DNA from: Okapia johnstoni
Taxonomy: Eukaryota; Chordata; Mammalia; Artiodactyla; Giraffidae
NCBI GenBank assembly: GCA_024291935.2
Contig: CM044320.1
Coordinates: 49,728,001 to 49,792,000 of the forward strand
Direction of reading: 5' to 3'
Length of the DNA stretch: 64,000 nt
Shown here: in pieces, positions 9,905 through 21,716 of the stretch
How positions within the stretch are numbered: the stretch's first letter is position 1
Layout: the number at the start of each line of letters is the position of its first letter
The notes under the pieces: generated by a model
What the model was told of the DNA's origin: nothing
What the model saw: only the letters and a program-made list of their open reading frames with translations
The model's database searches: none
Position numbers and translations under genes: made by a program

Positions 9905-11532
9905 GGTGTTAAAGGAACAGAAGTGGTGAGAAGTGGTTGGAGCCTAGATACATTTTGAAGGTGCAGCTGTAGGGAATTTGCTGTTGGATTGGACATGGTA
10001 TAAGAAAACTAAGAGTCTAGCGTTGATCCATGGTTTCTAACCTGAGCAGCTTACTTAAATGCCTGGTAGAATGTTCAGCCTTTGCATCTGAACCATTCAG
10101 CTGTGATGTACACCCATCTTCAGCAAAGCAGAATCCTTGAAGATAACTCTCTTCCTTAGACAAAATTAAGAACCATCTATTGTTGTTTTAGCATCTCTTT
10201 ACTCTAAGTGTGTGTTGTTGGGGAGGTATGATGGATTTTAGTTCCATCCCTAAGTAGCTTGGGAGAATAGTAAGGAGAGAATGAATCTAGACAAAAAGCA
10301 GAAGTTTAAAGAATGAGCTCTTTGCCAATCCAGTGTTCAGAGGCCAGAAAGGTGAGGAAAAACCAGGACAGGAGACCATGAAGTGGTGATGGAAGGAAAA
10401 TCAGACAGTGGTGCCCTAAAATTTAGCCTAATGAAGACATTATTTAAGAAGGAGGGAATGGTTGACTGTTAAATGCTGCTCAGAGGTCAAAAAGATGAGT
10501 GAAAACTGTCAGATATAACAATAAGAACATGGCTGTTGACCTTGAAAAAGTTGCAACGGAATTGTGGGGGCAAGATTTGTTTGTCGTGAGGCACAAGAGA
10601 GAATAAAAGGTGAAATATTGGAGAGAATGAGGACAGACAACAGTTTTAGGGAGTTTTACACCAAGAAGTAAGCTAGCTATGTAATTTACAATCCAAACTG
10701 GGATGCATTTGAAAAGGGCACTATTAATAATTAAACCAGTATTTAATAATAAAGTGTAAACTGCAACTGTCATGGTAAACTGAAGTAGATGTTATTTTAT
10801 GGAGAAAAGAAGAGAGGGCTATGGCTGGAAGTGAAGTGGAAGAAAAATTGTTGACTTTTTTTTTTTCAAGAAGGGAGAAATAATAGCTAGTAGAAATGAT
10901 CTGGTAGTCAAGGAACGTTTTATGGTAGAGAAAAGGACATTTTTAGAGCAATTTCTTTGAGTAAAGAAGAGGGGATAGTGTATTGTGTAAAGGGAAGGAC
11001 TGAGAACACAGATGGAAGGCAAAGAACATGAGGACCTGTAGATAAGATGATGGACATGTAGATAACATGAGGACCTGTAGATAAGATGATGTCCTGGGAC
11101 CTTGTGTAAATTTTTTTAGAAAGGTTATCGAAATAGGACATTTACTATGAGTAAGGATTAGGGAGGAGTTTTTGGAGATTTTAAGAGAGATATGAAATAG
11201 TTTCATAGGAGAAAGGAGGAATGAGTGGAGTAGAGAAATACAGTTTAATTGCCAAGCACCATTTGAGTCCAATTGCATTTAATAACCATGTATTTTAAGT
11301 AAGATCAATCAAGATGGTTATGTATTTTTCTTAAACGAGGCTTTACTGTGCAAGTGTAGTCATGAAGAAAGCTGAAAATGGAATTTAATCAGTGTTTATT
11401 GTTTAGCCAAGTACAATAAAGTAAGAGACAAGGAATTAATTCAGAGTGTATGCATGGGAATGATTTTATCATTTGGCTATTTAATACCTTTTATCGTAAT
11501 GTCATTATTTGACCATATATAGTTTAACCTGG
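9905..11532 (-). repeat. L2 LINE, antisense, including RT region
   Basis: Purine-rich on the + strand. The segment at 10452-10494 ('aatggttgactgttaaatgctgctcagaggtc') is the reverse complement of the L2 reverse-transcriptase motif A region, whose translation reads AF.TVDH-like. Upstream, 'gaaggtgcagctgtagggaatttgc' (9957-9981) fits the downstream part of L2. The copy is old, with no intact reading frame. It resumes at 13590 after later insertions. Confidence 0.55.
11025..11091. repeat. 39-bp tandem duplication
   Basis: The 28-base string beginning 'aacatgaggacctgtagata' at 11025 recurs exactly at 11064 (ends 11052 and 11091), spaced by a partial copy ('gacatgtagat'). Two full units plus a remnant, within the antisense L2. 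Confidence 0.9.
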
Positions 11533-11948
11533 TGTATTAGTTTAATAGAACTTCTGTAACAAAGTACCATAAACTTAGTGCTTTAACAGGAATGTATTAT
11601 CTCAGAGTTCTGGAGGTTAGAAATGTGCAATCAAGGTGTTGGCAGGTCCGTGTTCCTCTTCAAGCTTCTGATAGCTCCAGGTGTTCCTTGGCTTGTGCTT
11701 GCATGATTCAGATCTCTACCTGTCTTAACATGGTTGTCTTCCCTCTGAGTGTTGGTGTTCAAATTTTCCTCTTTCTATTAAGGACACTAGTCATATTGGA
11801 TTAAGGCCTATCATAATGACCTCAACTTGATTACATCTGCAAAGCCCCAATATTAAAATAAGATCACATTCACAGCTGCTGGGGACCTCTAGGTACACAT
11901 ACTAAGACTTCACCATATCTTTAGAGGTCACAGTTCAACCCATAATAC
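11533..11948 (-). mobile_element. MLT1-type LTR, antisense
   Basis: Starts 'tgtattagtttaatagaact', then 'caaagtaccataaactt', 'caatcaaggtgttggcagg', 'ggacactagtcatattgg', and ends 'cagttcaacccataata'. This is a full-length reversed MLT1-family LTR of about 415 bp, inserted into the L2. No internal MaLR sequence lies beside it, so it is a solo LTR. Confidence 0.8.
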
Positions 11949-12101
11949 AGAGGAGAGAGAGAAAGAAATAAGGAGATGAGGGAAAGGGTAAGAGACAATG
12001 AGATAGTGGTAGGATTAATGGATTGTAGATCCCAATGGTATTGAAGCGTGTCTGGAATTGAGATTCTAGAAATAAGGTAGAGATTAGAAGATGGGATGTT
12101 T

Positions 12102-12328
12102 GAAATTGAGATTGAAGTGAAGTGAAATCGTTCAGTCGTGTCCGACTTTTTGCGACCCCATGGACTGTAGCCAACAAGGGTTCTTTGCCATGAAATTTTC
12201 CAGCAAGAGTACTGGAGTGGGTGGCCATTTCCTTCTCCAGGGGATCTTCCCAACCCAGGGATTGAACTCAAAGCATCTGCATTGCAGGCAGACACTTCAC
12301 TGTCTGAGCCACCAGGGAAATTGAGATT
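12102..12328 (-). mobile_element. Bov-tA SINE, antisense, with 12-bp target duplication
   Basis: The element spans 12114-12316. It reads 'cgttcagtcgtgtccgactt' at the left and 'gagccaccaggg' (reversed tRNA head) at the right. A perfect 12-bp duplication 'gaaattgagatt' flanks it at 12102-12113 and 12317-12328, which fixes both edges. Confidence 0.95.
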
Positions 12329-12388
12329 ATGTAAGGATTAATTAATGGTAATGAAAGATCTAGAATGATTTTAGGGTGAGTAACAGAA

Positions 12389-13589
12389 CTTCCAGATGTT
12401 CAAGCTGGTTTTAGAAAAGGCAGAGGAACCAGAGATCAAATTGTCAACATCCACTGGATCATCGAAAAAGCAAGAGAGTTCCAGAAAAACATCTATGTCT
12501 GCTTTATTGATTATGCCAAAGCCTTTGACTGTGTGGATCACAATAAACTTGAAAATTCTGAAAGAGATGGGAATACCAGACCACCTGACCTGTCTCTTGA
12601 GAAACCTGTATGCAGGTCAGGAAGCAACAGTTAGAACTGGACATGGAACAACAGACTGGTTCCAAATAGGAAAAGGAGTATGTCAAGGCTGTATATTGTC
12701 ACCCTGCTTATTTAACTTATATGCAGAGTACATGATGAGAAACGCTGGGCTGGAGGAAGCACAAGCTGGAATCAAGATTGCTGGGAGAAATATCAATAAC
12801 CTCAGATATGCAGATGACACCACCCTTATGACAGAAAGTGAAGAAGAACTAAAGAGCCTCTTGATGAAAGTGCAAGAGGAGAGTAAAAAAGTTGACTTAA
12901 AGCTCAACATTCAGAAAACTAAGATTATGGCATCTGGTCCCATCACTTCATGGGAAATAGATGGGCAGACAGTGGAAACAGTGTCAGACTTTATTTTTTG
13001 GGCTCTAAAATCACTACAGAAGGTGATTGCAGCCATGAAATTAAAAGATGTTTACTCCTTGGAAGGAAAGTTATGACCAACCTAGGTAGCATATTAAAAA
13101 GCAGAGACATTACTTTGCCAACAAAGGTCTGTCTAGTGAAGGCTATGGTTTTTCCAGTAGTCATGTATGGATGTGAGAGTTGGACTGTGAAGAAAGCTGA
13201 GCACCGAAGAATTGATACTTTTGAACTGTGGTGTTGGAGAAGACTCTTGAGAGTCCCTTGGACTGCAAGGAGATCCAGCCAGTCCATCCTAAAGGAGATC
13301 CGTCCTGAGTGTTCATTGGAAGGACTGATGTTGAAGCTGAAACTCCAATACTTTGGCCACCTCATGCGAAGGGTTGACTCATTGGAAAAGACCCTAATGC
13401 TGGGAAGAATTAGGGGCAGGAGGAGAAGGGGACAACAGAGGATGAGATGGTTGGATGGCATCACTGACTCAATGGACATGAGTTTGGGTAAACTCCAGGA
13501 GATGGTGATGGACAGGGGGACCTGGTGTGCTGTGATTCATGAGGTTGCAAAGAGTCGGACACGACTGAGCGACTGGACTGAACTGAACA
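12389..13589 (+). mobile_element. BovB (RTE) LINE, 5'-truncated, defective reverse transcriptase
   Basis: About 1.2 kb of BovB from within the reverse-transcriptase domain to the 3' end ('gactggactgaactgaac'). Visible motifs: AKAFDCVDH (RT motif A, near 12518), GVCQG (motif B, near 12678) and LRYADDTTLM (catalytic motif C, near 12799-12828). The frame is broken near 12547 and near 13000, so the reading passes through three ORFs including 12396-13076 and 12950-13729. The last ORF runs past the element and is a chance extension. Non-functional. Confidence 0.95.
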
Positions 13590-14290
13590 GAGTAAAAGGC
13601 AATGTCATTGGAGGAGAGGAGACTAAAGAACTGAGAGGCCAAGGTCTTGGATGGATTATCAGTGAGAATCTCAAAATCCCCAAGAGTAAGAATAGGAAGG
13701 ATCTTAGAGTGAAGTGGTCCAGGAGCTAAAATGTTCAAGGATCAAGGGAGGAGTAAACTGTGGGGTTGGAAGGTAACTTCAACAAGAGTGGTAATGGGTA
13801 CAGTAGTCTGATGGTACAAAATTCAAAGATGAGCTAAGAGGGAAGGAAAATGTTCTGGAAGCATTAATAAAGCACTAAACACCTACCGTACCTCCAGGAT
13901 CTGTGATATGAAGACTGGGAGGAAAAACTGCCACTGCTTGAAGCAGGGGCTGTAGCGAAGAGACAGGGTTCAGTAAGATAAATTTAGTAGAAGGAATATT
14001 TTAAAGACGACATTAAGGAAATGTGATTTGGTTGATGACTTGTGTTCTGGAAGGACTCATGGTGGAAAGGTTTTATGCACTGGAGAGGGATGGAAGATTG
14101 AATCAGGAAATGTGATGTACAAATCAGTATAGGGATTAATGGCTGGATAGTGAGGGATGTGTACGGAGACCATGGCTTGTGATGAATGGCTTGTGAGGCT
14201 ATGAGTTTTAAAGGGAAGAGAAGTGGAGTTTTGCCTGGGTCACATAAGATTTGGAAGCTCCTATTTGATTTTGGTTGATGGCTAGCACAC
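13590..14290 (-). repeat. L2 LINE, antisense, continuation
   Basis: Purine-rich on +, with 'gaggccaaggtcttggatgg', 'ctcaaaatccccaagag' and 'gtccaggagctaaaatgttc', which fit reversed upstream L2 ORF2. It continues the copy at 9905-11532, interrupted by the MLT1 LTR, the SINE and BovB. The distal boundary is uncertain. Confidence 0.45.
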
Positions 14291-14364
14291 GGAGGCATGC
14301 AGAGCATGGTCTGGCTCTAGCACATGGACCCTCTTGACTGCTTTATAGCAATTATTAATATTCA

Positions 14365-14530
14365 AAATAATCTTATATACTCATTTACTTGTTTACATGT
14401 TTTCATTCTTCCACATTAAACATTACAGTCTTTGAGGGCAGGCTTATTGGCTATCTTCTTCATTTTTACAGCTCTGGTGCCTAGTAGTGAGCTTGGCATA
14501 TAGCACTCAAAAACTGTATTGACTGGTGAA
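14365..14530 (+). repeat. L2 LINE 3' end
   Basis: 'cagtctttgagggcaggctt' and 'ctggtgcctagtagtgagcttggcatatag' (about 14427-14505) match the L2 3' terminus, followed by a degraded 'ctcaaaaactgtattgactgg'. Confidence 0.7.
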
Positions 14531-14689
14531 AACTAGATTACATTCTCTCAATCTACTGGTGGGTTTAAAGCCTTCTGAAGGCGTTCACTCCTTCAGTTGC
14601 ATTCACTCCTTCAGTTAAACCCCATCTTCCTCATATCTTCAACTACTTCCTATCAGATTGTGTATCAGTATTCAAACATATACTTGTAT

Positions 14690-15015
14690 CTCCCATCCTT
14701 AAAGTGAAAATCAAAAACCAAAAAACTCTGGAGCTTTTGTCCCTCTCAAGTCTTTCTCCAAGATATTGTTCCAGTCTTCTTCATGGCCACATTTCTCAGA
14801 AGAGTTACCTGAAACAAGCTGTCTCCGCTTCCTCACATTCTCTTTTTTCTCAATTCCACTGCAACCTGATGTTTCACCCCTGCCAACTGGAGTCAGCTGA
14901 AACTATTATCATTAGCTTCTATGTTGCAACATCTGACAAAAATGTGCATGTCTTCATGTTTATGAGACTTTTTGTAGTTTTTGCACAACTGAATACTCCC
15001 TTCTTGCTCTTGATT
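14690..15015 (+). repeat. L2 LINE, ORF2 region before RT motif A
   Basis: Pyrimidine-rich. 'ttctccaagatattgttcca' (14754-14773), 'cagaagagttacctgaaac' and 'ctgaaactattatcattagc' resemble the L2 segment that precedes the AFDTVDH-type motif. The ORF at 14704-15048 is a remnant, not a gene. Confidence 0.5.
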
Positions 15016-15028
15016 CTTATGATTCCAA

Positions 15029-15140
15029 CACTCCCTTGGATTTTTTAAGTCATTATTTAAGTCATGAGTCGTTTTGATTAACATTGTCAAGTCACTCCCT
15101 TGGATTTCTTAAGTCATTTCTTAAGTCATCTCTTAAGTCA
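15029..15140. repeat. Local tandem repeat of 'taagtcat' units
   Basis: 'cactcccttggattt' occurs at 15029 and 15093 (64-bp spacing). Between and after them 'taagtcat' or close variants recur at least five times. A small local expansion inside L2-derived sequence. Confidence 0.8.
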
Positions 15141-15239
15141 TTGTTTGTTTCTTTTACATATCCTTTATTTTCGTCTTTTCTATCTAACCTTTATATGCTA
15201 GGCTTTCATTTTTCATTTTGTAGGTAATATTCATTTACT

Positions 15240-15990
15240 GTAGTTGTAAGTATCTTCTATACGCCAAGACTTCCAAAAACGTATCTTCTACTCAGACTAC
15301 TATCTTGAACTTCTTAACATCTTCATTTGGATGTTTCCAACGCATCTCACAATTAAAATGTTCAAAATAGAGCTCTTGCCCGTTTCTCTTCCCCATGCTA
15401 ACATCCGCCATGATAATCTTTTGTTTCTCATTTTAGTAAGTAGCACTACCACCCACCCAGTCAAAATTCTGGATCTTTGTTTCTACAGTCTCCCTCAGCT
15501 TTTCTTCATGTACGTGCAGTCCATCAGCTTGTCCTATTGAGCCTCTCAGATTTCCAATTTATCAATTGCTTACCACTTTTACATTCCTTCCCAGTCCAAG
15601 CAACATGATTTCTTACCTTCAAAAGCCACTCACTTTCCATCCTTGCCCAGCCTCCCACCTGCCTTTTTAAAGAGCAACCAGAATGATCTGCTTAAAATAG
15701 AGTGCAGATATATCAGTCCTCTACTTAAAATATATGACCAATTTTCAGTATACTTAAATCTCCAAATCTTTAACATGGCTTGCAAGACTCAGCACGATCT
15801 GATTCCTGTCACATCTAATTTGTGCTTATCTCCATTCCAGGCTTAAGGAAATGCTCCCATGTTCCTTCTGTCTGTAATGCTCTTCTCTCAGTTCTTCATC
15901 TGTCTAAATATTGTTTTCAGATCCCAGCTTACATGTTATTTAAGCCTTTGGTTTTTAATATAAGTTGCAGAGATATTTATTAAAAACAAG
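15240..15990 (+). repeat. L2 LINE, ORF2 C-terminal and 3' part
   Basis: 'catcttcatttggatgtttccaacg' (15318-15342) and 'cacaattaaaatgttcaaaa' match the L2 segment coding the post-RT STWM...LKLNMSK-type stretch. Later, 'agactcagcacgatctgatt' and 'gtaatgctcttctc' follow in L2 order. The small ORFs here are fragments of it. Confidence 0.65.
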
Positions 15991-16640
15991 TAATTAGACT
16001 TAATTTTGTTTTACTTGATTATCAGCTCTTTCATAACACGATTTCCCCTCTGTGAGTTGTTTTGATTATTCCCTCAATCATTTGTCATATTTTCAAGAAA
16101 AAATTTCTGGACAGTTGTATGGGTAATATATTTTTTCTAAGTATTTTTATGTCTGAGAATATGTCTTCATAAAAAATGATAGCTTGGTAGTTTTTTTTTT
16201 TTTTATTTACATAGTGGTCTGATGACTTCCCCTGACCCGTGTCTTTTCCTTTCATAGAAGTCACTCCCCAGTAATCATTTTAGGTTCCTCACTTTTCTCA
16301 GTGTCTGCTTCCTGAAACCCTCTTTAAATCTATTGGTCAAACAATATCTGTACCTGTATACACTGCCTTGCTTGAGTGAAATGGATGGACTGCCAATTCA
16401 GGCCAAATCCTCCATGTGTGCACCAAATACTATTATTTCTAAGCCACTCCAGTGTTTTTCTGCTAAAATGTTTTCCCCTCTCTTGTACATCATCAATTTT
16501 TCTTTTTATATAGGATTATTTTTTTTTACCAACTTATAAACATGTTATAAAATTTCTCAACCTAAAAAACAAACAAAAAAATTGCCTGTTGATCATATAT
16601 TGCCCTTCAACTTCTGATTTTTTTTTTTTCTGCTCCTCTG
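15991..16640. other. Unassigned sequence with T runs
   Basis: AT-rich, with T-rich runs near 16190-16205 and 16618-16630 that may be relics of antisense retroposed tails. No gene seen. Confidence 0.4.
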
Positions 16641-16644
16641 TATA

Positions 16645-17122
16645 GAAAAACTCTTAAAAGTACTGTCTGTCTCTGTTCTGTCCCTTCTCATTTTATCTTG
16701 AACCAACTCCAGTTAGGTTCTGCCCCTCTGTTTCCTCTGAAACTGTTCTTGTCCCATCTCTACTTTGCTTCAAGTCTCAGTCTTATCTGATCTCCTTTCT
16801 CAGAAGCATTTAACACAGTGGACCATTTCCAACTTTTGAAACACTTCATTTAGTTTCCAGGACCCAGTCCTTCTGTGTTTTTCTCTTCACTTCCCTGGCT
16901 GCCTCCAATCAGTCTTGCTTAAATGAATCTTCCTTATGTTCCTAAACGTCCCAAGACCCCCTTGCTGGTCTTCTGTGTCTATACTCACTTCCTAGTGATC
17001 TCTTCAGTCTCATGGATTTAAACATCACAAATGCACTGACTGGTCCAGGTTCATATTGCTAGCCTTAACGCTTCCCTGAACTTCAAAATTCATATATTCA
17101 ACTTCTGGGTATCTCTTAGTCT
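16645..17122 (+). repeat. L2 LINE reverse-transcriptase region
   Basis: 'cagaagcatttaacacagtggaccatttcc' (16801-16830) translates to an AF.TVDH-like RT motif A. 'tactcacttcctagtgatctcttcagtctcatgg' (16983-17015) fits the conserved THSLGDLIQSHG-type stretch of L2. Many substitutions and stops. It is interrupted on the right by the Bov-tA at 17135. Confidence 0.7.
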
Positions 17123-17368
17123 ATACTTGGTGTCCCTTTCCCAGCTGGCTCAGTGGTAAAGAATTTGCCTGCCAATGCAGGAGATGCAGGAGATGTGAGT
17201 CCAGCCCCTGGGCTGGCAAGATCCCATGGAGGAGGAAATGGCAACCCACTCCAGTATTCTTGCCTGGAAAATTCCATGAACAGAAGAGCTTGGTGGGCTA
17301 TAGTCCATGGAGTCACAAAGAGTCATACATGACTGAGCAACTGAGCATGTACATGCATACTTGGTGTC
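17123..17368 (+). mobile_element. Bov-tA SINE with 12-bp target duplication
   Basis: The element is 17135-17356: 'cagctggctcagtggtaaag' head, 'aatggcaacccactccagta' body, 'catacatgactgagcaac' tail. 'atacttggtgtc' is repeated exactly at 17123-17134 and 17357-17368. Confidence 0.95.
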
Positions 17369-17436
17369 TCTAGGCTTACCATGCACAGAGAAGGAGGCAT
17401 CAATTTTGATAATTTGAGAACAGTACGATTCAGCAG

Positions 17437-17635
17437 GTTTTTCTACTTTTTTAATATTTATTTTTATATGTTTATTTATTTATTTGGCTGAACCGTGTCT
17501 TAGTTGGGGCTTGTGAACTCTCTCAGTTGAGGCATGTGGGATCTAGTTCCTTGATCAGGGATTGAAACCCAGCCCCCTGCATTGGGAGCGCAGAGTGTTA
17601 GCCACTGGACCACCAGGGAAGTCCCAAGTTTTTCT
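17437..17635 (-). mobile_element. CHR-type SINE, antisense
   Basis: 'ttatttatttggctgaaccg', 'gatcagggattgaaaccca' and 'gccactggaccaccagggaa' are a reversed tRNA-Glu-like head and body of the cetartiodactyl CHR family. A probable 8-bp target duplication 'gtttttct' lies at 17437-17444 and 17628-17635. Confidence 0.85.
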
Positions 17636-18780
17636 GTTTTTTAAGTCTAGAATTGTACACAATATTTTAAAAATAATTTTGTTTGCATACCATTGTTTGT
17701 TTACCTCATTTATTTTCTTTCTTTCCATTGTATGATTTCCCAGAGAAAGGTTTGAGGTTGCTTTACCTTATTTATTTTTAAGATGGTAATAGTCAATTTT
17801 TTGTCTTTGGATTAACCAAAGAAATTGTAACATATGGGAAGAGTATATACATTAAAGTTAGAACTTGACTCAGGTTGAGTGTCCATTGCATTATTTACTG
17901 GTCATACAATCTATATTTTACAAAACTGTTAGTCTTTAGTTCCAACATCTGTAAGGTATATACTTAAAAGATATATAGCAAGATGCATGTGAAGGCATCT
18001 TCCCGAAATCTTAGAGCTGAATAAATGTATTTTCTGTGATGATCAGAAAACAGTGAACTGTCCTTTCCCATGAAAGATTGCTTTACTTAAAAAAAAAAAA
18101 AAGGTATTTACAAGTCACAGTAATTCAGGATCTGTGTTAGTCATTTTCAGGTGTGTAATTTAAGGGATTTAGTTTTGTGAAAAATTATTTTATCTCCCAG
18201 TGATCATTTGAAAAAATTGTTGATAAAATATATGCTTTATCTCTTCTATAATTTTACCAGCTTTAAATATTATGCTTATTAGCCTTCAGTTTCTAGAATC
18301 TATTTTTTTATGTTTTGAAAATGAAAACATCTGTGCATCTTCAGTCTTCTGCCATGTCTTGTGTTCTCCATTTCTCAAAATTACTGACAATGATTCTGTC
18401 ATTACATCACCTAATATTATGTTTTATACCCATGGTTGTAATTCATCTGTGGTTAAAGACTTTAACCAGTTTAACAGAACTATGTGTATTCTTACTATGC
18501 TTCAGTTTTCTCATAATCATGTTTATTTGACCCTCTTAAATTTGGAAATTATTCTTCTTAATGAATTTACCCTTCACAGTAGTTAATAAGGGTTTACTAC
18601 CACAGACAATAGGTTTTTCCTTTTATTTTTTCCACATCCAGTAAAAATATCCAAAATGATCTAATTATCACTTTTGTTTTAGACAGTAGTAAAGAATACA
18701 TTGTAAAGAAAGGTTAATCATTCTTGTTTGCCTATTATTATATTTAAATCTAGATAAATTGTATGTTTCAATGAAAGGTA
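17636..18780. other. Unassigned AT-rich intergenic DNA
   Basis: Contains an A14-type run near 18089-18102. Chance ORFs near 18272-18586 show no protein-like features. Nothing else recognised. Confidence 0.4.
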
Positions 18781-18781
18781 T

Positions 18782-19081
18782 TGAACATGATTGCTGCTGC
18801 TGCTGCTGCTAAGTCGCTTCAGTCGTGTCCGACTCTGTGCGACCCCATAGACGCCAGCCCACCAGGCTCCGCCATCCCTGGGATCCTCCAGGCAAGAACA
18901 CTGGAGTGGGTTGCCATTTCCTTCTCCAATGCATGAAAGTGGAAAGTGAAAGTGAAGCCGCTCAGTCGTGTCCGACCCTTCTCGACCCCATGGACTGCAG
19001 CCTACCAGGCTCCTCCATCCATGGGATTTTCCAGGCAAGAGAACTGGAGTGGGTTGCCATGCCTTCTCCGTGAACATAATT
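18782..19081 (-). mobile_element. Bov-A2 dimeric SINE, antisense
   Basis: Two head-to-tail Bov-A units: the first from '(gct)6aagtcgcttcagtc' to 'ccttctccaatgcatg', the second from 'gccgctcagtcgtgtccgac' to 'catgccttctccg'. They are joined by the 'gaaagtggaaagtgaaagtg' linker. An 11-bp flanking duplication 'tgaacatRatt' lies at 18782-18792 and 19071-19081. Low divergence suggests a fairly recent insertion. Confidence 0.95.
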
Positions 19082-19104
19082 AGTTTTCTCTAAACATTAT
19101 CCTG

Positions 19105-20415
19105 TTTTGCAGGATTAAGGGTAGACATATAGATCAATGGAACAGAATTGAGCATCCACATATGGACCTACACTTATGTGGTCAGTTGATTTTCAGTAAA
19201 GGTATCAAAGAATGTCAGTTGGAACAGAATAGGCTTTTCAAGAAATGTTTCTGGAATAACTATATACCCACATGGAAAACAAATGAACTTTAATCTCTCT
19301 TCACTCCATATACCAATATTAATTCAAAATAGATCACCAACCTAAATGTAAGAGCAAAACCACATACATCGTGTAGAACAAAGTATAAGAGAAACACTTT
19401 GTGACCTTGAGACAACACACAAAAAGTATGAACCATAAATTTAAAAATTGATAAATAGACTTCAAAAAAATTAAAATGTTTTGCTTGTTGATATCATTAA
19501 GAAAATGAAAAGGCAAGCTACAGCTTGGGGAAAAAATATTTGTAAAGCATATATCTGACAAGGGACTTGTGTCCAGATCTAATTTAGAACTTTTACAACT
19601 TACTGATAAAAACAACTCAATTTTAAGAAAAGGAAAAGATCTGTACAGGTACTTAACAAAAAGATGTCCAACTTGATTAGTCATTAAGGAAATGCAAATT
19701 TAAACCACAGTAAGATACTACTATACTCATTAGAATTTCTCAAAAAGACTGAAATGTCAAGTGTTGGTGAAGATATGGTACAACCAAAATTCTCATACAC
19801 TGCTAGTGAAAGTGCAAAGTGGTGCAGCTACTGGAAACAGTTTTGTCAGTGTCTTAAAAATTGAAACATGCAACTACATGACCCAGTGATTCTACTCCTA
19901 CATGTTTACCTTAGTAAAATGAAAATATATGTCCACACAAAGATTTGTACACAAATGTTCATAGCAGCATTATTCATAGTAACCAAACAATAGGAACACT
20001 CAAATACCTATCAGCTGGTCCATGTGTAAACAAAATGTGGCATACACATTCAACAGAATACAACTGCAAATAAAGCAAATAAACTTGACACACAGAGCAA
20101 TGTAGAAGTATCTTAAAAATATAATGACGAGTAAAAAAATAAATGACACAAAAGACATAGGAAATATGAACGTGAAGTCCTGGAAAAAGCAAAATACAAC
20201 AGCAGAAGGCAGACCAGTGCTTGCCTTGAGGCTGGGGATGAGGAACAGCTTGATCACAAAGGGGCATGAGGGAATTTGGGAGGGTGAGTAAAGCATTCCA
20301 AAGCTTACTCCTGTAGTAGTTGCATAACTCTATATACTTACTAAAACCATACTACTTTACACTTAAAATGGGTGAATTTTATGTTATATAAATATGCTTC
20401 AAAATGATCTTAAAA
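19105..20415 (+). repeat. L1 ORF2 3' part and 3' UTR
   Basis: 'agacatatagatcaatggaa' (19124) begins the conserved L1 ORF2 C-terminal coding stretch. 'gtgaagatatggtacaacc', 'cagtgattctactcctacat' and 'gcagcattattcatagtaacc' follow in order. It runs to 'gggtgaattttatgttata' near 20370-20390. The frame is broken by many stops. Minus-strand ORFs here are antisense artefacts. Confidence 0.85.
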
Positions 20416-20420
20416 GTATA

Positions 20421-21715
20421 TACATTAAGCCTCAAGGGAGTTTTTAACAAAAAAAGAGAATTGTTATTCAGCAAAAAATTTGTTGCTGATAAGCATCAAT
20501 TTAAAATGCCTACCAATCCATTTGCTACAAAACATAATTACCTTTGTGCAGTCTAGTTTTAATATTTTAAAATATTAATCATACTATAAATAATTTGATA
20601 CTTATCATGATTTGAGTAACAGAATATGAATTGTGGGATTATGAATTTAATAATAAACTTGACAGTAAAATTCATTTGAAGTTCAGTTGTCTCTTAATCT
20701 CATATGTGTATAACATTCAAGAATGTGTAAATAATAAAAATACATTTGTACAGCTCATTTTGAGATCATAATGTCTATACATTAAAATTATAAAGACATT
20801 TTTAAAAGAAGTGTTGGTTAAGTCACTGAAAAATATAGTGTATTATTTGCTAAAATTAATAGAATAATTTACACATGGAATAAAAATGCAAAATGAATAT
20901 ATTTAGTTGTTTATTACTTTTCATCATCTTTGCCACCTCTACCTATTTTCATCTACTATTAGATGGATACATTTTTTATTTACTTCTTGTTCTGGACCAA
21001 AATTTCTAATTATATGACTTTAGGAGCAGTCCAAAATAATGGCATTTCTGTTAACAAAGAAATGAACACATTGCCAACTGTCAGTGCATTTCAGAAATGG
21101 TTTTCAGGAATAGTAGCTTGTGAATTGTATTAAAAGTAATTTAAGTAGACGTATAACAGTCACTTAACATTTAAAATAAAAAATTCCAGGGCTGTATATA
21201 AAAAAAATATTGGGGGATGGGGAGAGAAAATTTTCCTTTTAGCTAAATATAACATAAAATAACTTGAAGTTAAATCTTAGCTTCAAAATTCCATTTATTT
21301 TATGACAATTATCTTAAAAATAATCACTTGCCTCTTAGTTCAAAATACAAAGCAAGCTTAAAAAATTAGGAAGAATATGGGAAAATGAGAAGATGAAATA
21401 TTACACCTCATTTTAAGAAGTTCCTGAAGGAAATGGTGAAATTATTTACTATTTCATAGAATTGTCTTCCTAGAAAAGAATTGCCTGGAGTAAATTTGTC
21501 ATTTTGACACAGGTGACCTCAGTTCTCAGTACCAATAGTTAAGCTATATGAGTGTGAATGGTCTCAATTTTCTATTCCAGGATAGGGAATGAAGTGAGGA
21601 ACGCTATTATCCTCAATTCCAGAATTGAAATGCCTCATCCTTCTCTTAAGGGCCCAGGATTTTGGAAGCCAAAAGCAAGGAAGAAAAGTTAAGGTTATTT
21701 ACTAGGTACCTCCTT
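20421..21715. other. Unassigned AT-rich intergenic DNA
   Basis: No element recognised. AT-rich throughout with no convincing ORF. Confidence 0.4.
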
Positions 21716-21716
21716 T

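Noticed and set aside
12950..13729. 259-codon ORF
   Set aside because: Its coding part is the C-terminal BovB ORF2 remnant; the last ~45 codons run out of the element into antisense L2. Not a host gene.
18789..18811. GCT trinucleotide expansion as a disease-type repeat
   Set aside because: It is the normal head of an antisense Bov-A2 SINE and recurs in the other copies (40668, and reversed at 48500-48518).
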